Source of the DNA: Mariannaea sp. PMI_226
Lineage: Eukaryota; Ascomycota; Sordariomycetes; Hypocreales; Nectriaceae
DNA length: 64,000 nt
Direction of reading: 5' to 3'
Assembly: GCA_024336345.1 (NCBI GenBank)
Contig: JANFOG010000001.1
Coordinates: 1,426,001 to 1,490,000 of the forward strand
Both the position numbers and the translations under genes were made by a program. The notes under the pieces were generated by a model, which worked only from the letters and a program-made list of their open reading frames with translations, had not been told where the DNA came from and did not search any database. Of this stretch, positions 59,101 to 64,000 are shown one piece after another (positions within the stretch are counted from its first letter, which is position 1; every line of letters starts with the position of its first letter).

Positions 59101-62100
59101 AACAATAGAAAGTTCTTCGGGTCCTCGTGGCAAACCATTCTCCCTTACCAATGAGGTTACTAGCATGTCTCTCCCTTACATACAGGTGAGTGGTGAGGTG
59201 AGCAGCTACCCACCCCGGGGAAGGAATAAGGAAGAAGAGAAACTGCACAGCACAGGTATGAGGTATGATGTCGTTAGTATTTTTCTGTGGTCCCATGGAG
59301 GCTACAATGCTCGTATGACGGAACAGGCACTTGTACCAAATAGGAGCTCTACGAGCCAATAAAACCGCCCATGCGCATCGTCCCGCCTGGGGCAGCCCTT
59401 ATTTTTAGTTGGGAACTTGCGAGATCCAGCCAAAGTCCGGAGCCAAGCCTCAAAAACAGAGCTGCAGGAGACGGGCAATCAGACCAGCTCATCATCGCTT
59501 ATTATTAGACTACAGACTATAGACTACATGTAAGATAAAAAGGGGCGAAAGAGAAGAAAAAAACTTTTCACGGAAACAAAGGACAAGAAAATTTTTTCTT
59601 TGGACGATCAATGGAATACTCATTGACAGGGGTTGGATTTATTGGAATCATTTCAGATCATGGCTGCGGAATGACCGAATCCAATGTGAACCTGTCAATC
59701 AATTCACAGTTGACGAGACGAAACGCGCAATTTTGCACGCAATTCATCGTGAGCGCTTCGCCCCCGTTACGCAATTGTCAGACGTTCTTTCGTATAAAAC
59801 AAAAAAAAGAGCAGTGGGGAGAGTGGGTAGGTACGGAAGTAGAACTCGAGGGAAACTCCCAGAAAATTCTCAATCATGATACAAATTTGTTGAACCATCT
59901 GACATTGTTGTTGTCATAAATATTTGGAAAAAAAAAAAAAAAGAGACTCTGACTGTAATGTTATGCACGGTAGTCCCAGTGATTCGCTGGCGGCTGAGAT
60001 GATGGTGAACAGTCTCACTGCCATGTCATGGTGCCTGACGACGTCCAAAAGAAAAAAACTGCCCCACTATCTTATGAACAAGGGGAAAAAAGGAAAAAAA
60101 AAAAAGAAAAAAAAAAAAGGGAAACGTACAGTAGTGCCACTTCTCTGTGTTACGTAGGTCGACACATTTGTGTGATCAATGTAGCTATCTAATTATTTGA
60201 CCTGCATCCGACAGGCGCCAATCTTACGTTGAAATTTTTTATGTCCCACGATAAATTTAGCAGCCTATACAGCGATGACTCTTTAAGCTTCCAAGGTAAG
60301 GACCAAAAAAATTCTGGGGAAATTTTCTCTTGGTCGGGTGGGTTTTCGCTCTTGCTCATCGGCCCCGCTACACTGTGACGAAGATGAAAGAAAGAAAAAA
60401 AAAAAAAAACCAAGGAAAAAGGAAATCACTAGCAAAAGAGATGTTGATGTCGTCATTGCTGGCCCAGTCAATCGATCCGCGCTTTGGTCTCCATCTCCTT
60501 TGTTGTCTCTAGCTTCACGCTAAAAAGCCCGAAATGAAGTTGGAGCCTTTTTTTTTCGTTTGAGAAAGCTGGCAGTAAGCTAGTCTGCATCGTCCTTCAG
60601 GCCAAACAAGGGATCGGAGACGGCGAGGCAACGGGCTCACCAAAAGAAAAAACCACCAAGCCAGGAAAAGAAAGGAAAGGGGATACTTGCTAACTGCTTC
60701 TATCCTTAGCTCACTTCAGGCCAAAGCTGGCGTAGCTGTCAAGCAAGGCTAAGATCGAAACAAGTAGGGTGTGGTCCTAAACAGACACACATAAGAAAAT
60801 TGCACTTCGCAATAGGCTGCCCCCCTTCCCCCCAGACTCAACGTTAGCTATTTGTCGATCATGCCAACTCGAAGGGGGCTTGCGCTCTTCCATTTTGGGA
60901 CGAGCGGTTCGGGGCTGAACCCAGTCGCAGCCAAAGTGGCTACTCTGGGGAATATCTCTTGGCAGTTTTCGGCAACGGGCTGGGGGCTGGTGGGCGAATC
61001 AATCTTGTCCATCACCATTATCACCATTGCCACACCTGAGCCCTCACGGTGAATGCAGGCTGAGGGTCGAAAAAGAAAGGAAAATTTTCTTACATGAGTA
61101 AAGAAATGGAATAAGAAAAAGCTGGAGGGGAGTGTACAAGTGACAGAAGGAGAGAGATAAGGAAAACTTTTTCCCCTTGGATCTTCACTGTCAGACTATT
61201 TGAATGTGTCTGCTTTGAGCGAATCACAACCAAGAGGTGACCAAGGCACGCGCGCAAGGCATCCGCACCATTTACTTTGTACCCTTCCAAACAGGGCTGT
61301 GAGCGGCCCTTCCGTTGTGCACATCTGTGTTGAAGGAAGACAAAAATGGAAGAAAAGTTTTTTTTGCACGTTGGGCTGACAGACTCAATTGCTGACTAGA
61401 CCATCCTCTTTTCTCGTTCAAGGCTGCAGGCAGGCTGGGGAGAGAAAAAAAAAATGTTGGGTTACCTCTTTTTGCCTCCTGTCATCATTCGTCTCGCTTG
61501 TCCTGCTGACCTGACCTGCATGAGCTATTACCCATCTCATACACCCTTGAATGGTGGCATCCCTCGTTCACGGAACCATGGTTCGCAGCAGGATGGATGC
61601 AAGGTACTGCCGGATCGAACACGGCGAGCTGAGAAGTAGGCCCTACCGAACATCCAAATCTCAAAATTGCTTCACTTTCCGGCGTTGAGATGGGGGGCAA
61701 AGGGGGGAGCCTAAGTTGGTTGGAGTTGGTGTGAATGACACATTGAAACGGAAACGCGACCCTGTTAGTGTCCTGCAAGATGTCCATGTCTTTCTCGCTC
61801 CTGTGCTATCTCTCTCGCTTTCTCTCGTTCTCTTCCATCAAGGTTGTTTCTTTCCGTATCCATCACTGCCGGGCCGTTGCGGGCACCCCAATGTAATCTG
61901 ATCTACGGCACTCATTTGATGGTGGTTTTCTTTTCTTTTTCTTTTCAATTTTTTTTTTTACTTCTTCTGGCTTTTCTTTTCATGATCTTCTCACCGTGCT
62001 TATTCTTCTCTTTGATTTGTTCCTTTTTCTTCCTCTCCTTCTCTTCTTTTTCTTTCTCCTTTTCATTTTTTCCCCCGTTCTTTTTGGTTCTTACACGTTG

Positions 62101-64000
62101 CTTCTGAGGCAACCTTTTGTTCAATATCCTCCCTCTCCCCCTTAGCGCCTTATTTGATGTACGTTGAAAATGGCTAAAAATGGTGGCTCGGCATTCTAGC
62201 TAGCGCCTTTGCGTACATCATGTTGGTAGAGCAGTCTTTTAGTTCGGGCGAGTCCCCTGCATGGCGTTCATTACGACCTCGCTCGGTCCTTTATCCTGTC
62301 CCAGCTTCTCCTCCTCCAAAAAGGCTGCCACCTGCGCGGGGCGTCCTCGTGAATGGGAGACCTAAGCTAGAAAGAGAGAGAGTTGAAAGGAGCGAGAGAG
62401 ATCTTGAGCGATAACCGTACACACTCACACACTCTCTCTATTTCTCACACTCTCTTTGGGAGGGTGAGGTGATCAGTGAGCCCACCACCACGAGATTGAC
62501 CAGGTGCCCTCTTCACAGCCTACCGCTAAACTCGATCAAAGCCCCGCATGATCGCGACAAGGTTTTATCGGCCCCTTGAACCCCTTCTGCTGCGTCGGTT
62601 CGTCTGACTACGGACGCCTTTTCAATAATGCCAGGTTGAGGAGGGTCACCAAGGTCGGCCAGACCCGAGGGATAATGCAAGCCATCTCGCAAGAAGGAGC
62701 TGAAAAAGCCCCGATCTTGTCGACAATGTCTGGCACCAACCGTGAACAGGACAGACCAAAGGCTCTGATTCGCCCAAAGCGTCATGTAACCTATTCCTCG
62801 GATGCATACTTCATCTCTTCTTGGAATCACAACTTTTGACAATGGGCGAATCCAGTCTCGGAAACCTCATGCTGAGGTCAGCCTTACCCACCTGCTTCTG
62901 CACATCCTTGATAAAAAGAACGATGCACTGTGGTAGGTCGCGAGCCCTGTCATAGATTTGCATGTATGGATGTGTGTGTGCGTGTGTGTGAGCATCGCCA
63001 ATGTTGTCAGCTGCCGTAGGCTCACCAGATCATCCTAGGAACGAGTCCGTGATGTCTGCAGACGCCGCCTCAGGCCTTGTTAACACCGAACTCCATCAGG
63101 ACGACCCCATCCTCCGTAATCAAACAGAGCTGCAACCTCCTGAACAAGGCCGTCGCCGAGGGGCAAAAAAAAAAAGGGACGGGATCCCTGAGGGAGTTTC
63201 CTGGCTCCCGCGTGGCCAATGCGTTGAAGTACCAGGTATAGTCAGTGTGTAAAAAGTCTTGGTCGGAGAATGGCGTCTGTTCATAGCTAGCCTGGAAATG
63301 CACTGACAATGTTTTTTCTTTGCTTTTTTCTTCACCTTCTTTCATTCTGTCATTCTTCCCTCCCTCGTGTGTTCAAGCGCGTTAAACCTATCACACCGAT
63401 TGAGAGAGTCAAAAGACTTATTGGATCGAGACTCAATCTGGCCCCAGACTCGGCTCGCGCAAAAGAAATTATTGACTGTCCTTTGTGTCCTTTGACGTGC
63501 AGGCGTAGTCCGGCAGTCCAATTTGAATTCTCAAGTGGGCGCTAACTGACTGTGTAAAAAGATTGGTCTAAGCTCCATGGAACAATTGCCTATCTCAGCC
63601 TGTCGTCCGAAGAGGCACAGCCAGATGCACGTACTATATCTTAAGCAAATCTGGATGACCTGACTTTGCCTGTTCAGACAGCGTGGGGGGCTCCTCTCGC
63701 TGACTGGGCTGTCATGGTGCGTTTGGTGGTGTTCTGCTACTCACCCGATGATAAGTCACGATTGATTGGCATCAACCCAATGCACCTGTATCTCTCTGCC
63801 GGCTCGTTTGCGGGCGCACAGAGATAATACTATCCTGTTCTCTGGCATTTTGGGGTCACGCAGTGGTTTTATCCGTCCTCGCAAAGCTTCCTGGTTCCCC
63901 AATTTCAAGGGCGGGAAGCAACGGAGAACCCAATTTGGATAGATCAGCTAGGCGATAAATCCTGCGACAGATGGGCGTTGATCCACGTTCCTGAAGTCCG
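53141..64000. other. Gene-poor right end, about 11 kb
   Basis: No gene is supported. The longest frames (57327-57881 -, 55319-55747 -, 56942-57352 +, 54824-55234 -) lack any recognised motif and follow skewed composition. Homopolymer and simple runs are frequent (for example 56567-56580, 57589-57620, 59031-59043, 59088-59102, 60091-60120, 60392-60409). A strand-biased polypyrimidine tract at about 61925-62090 resembles the leaders of genes in this window and is listed separately. Genes with very short exons or non-coding transcripts could be missed. Confidence 0.5.
61925..62090 (+). promoter_or_regulatory. Polypyrimidine tract, leader-like
   Basis: About 165 bp are almost entirely C/T on the plus strand. 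Similar but shorter tracts precede the starts of the CFEM, CAP20-like, DENN and glutathione reductase genes, all on the plus strand. By analogy a plus-strand transcript may begin near here, with its coding part further right or beyond the window. It could also be simple-sequence DNA. Confidence 0.35.

Overview
This is a window of nuclear chromosome from a filamentous ascomycete, very probably Sordariomycetes and plausibly Hypocreales. Trichoderma-like is my best guess, held with modest confidence. The reasons are short introns (about 50-110 bp) with GTANGT-type donors and CTAAC/CTGAC branch sites, pyrimidine-rich leaders, a CFEM GPI-anchored protein, a CAP20-type perilipin, a HET-domain gene and a dispersed 5S rRNA gene. 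No bacterial operon structure, CRISPR array, phage or intact transposon is visible.

Layout, left to right: CHL4/CENP-N kinetochore protein (+, 1130-2656); a TatD-family nuclease (-, 2778-4171, three exons); the ribonucleotide reductase large subunit (+, 5123-7953, four exons); a gene-poor stretch of about 5 kb; a CFEM-domain GPI-anchored surface protein (+, 13065-14260, six exons including a 33-nt microexon); a pirin (-, 15152-16227, three exons); a gene-poor stretch of about 6.7 kb holding a dense CCAAT-box array; a CAP20/perilipin-like lipid-droplet protein (+, 22984-23648); a gene-poor stretch of about 8 kb; a DENN/AEX-3 Rab-GEF-type protein (+, 31808-34560); the box C/D snoRNP assembly factor BCD1 (+, 35528-36898); exocyst subunit SEC6 (+, 37553-39811); an EDE1/Eps15-like endocytic scaffold (-, 40732-44712, five exons); glutathione reductase (+, 47401-49015); a complete 5S rRNA gene (-, 49224-49342); a HET-domain gene (+, 50336-52327); a 3'-truncated 5S copy (-, 52690-52772); and finally about 11 kb with no gene I can support.

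The genes are single transcription units, mostly housekeeping. Themes that recur are cell cycle and DNA precursors (CHL4 and RNR1, both with MCB-like promoter elements), membrane traffic (DENN, SEC6 and EDE1 within 13 kb) and redox (RNR1 and GLR1). The HET gene and its flanking 5S-derived direct repeats form the clearest accessory segment.

Exon structures below were built by hand from splice signals, reading-frame continuity and conserved family motifs. No alignment or expression data was available. I found no convincing new biological system. The observations most worth checking are the HET gene bracketed by 5S-derived repeats, the CCAAT array, the CFEM microexon, terminal exons that carry functional residues, and the polypyrimidine leader-like tract in the right-hand gene-poor region.
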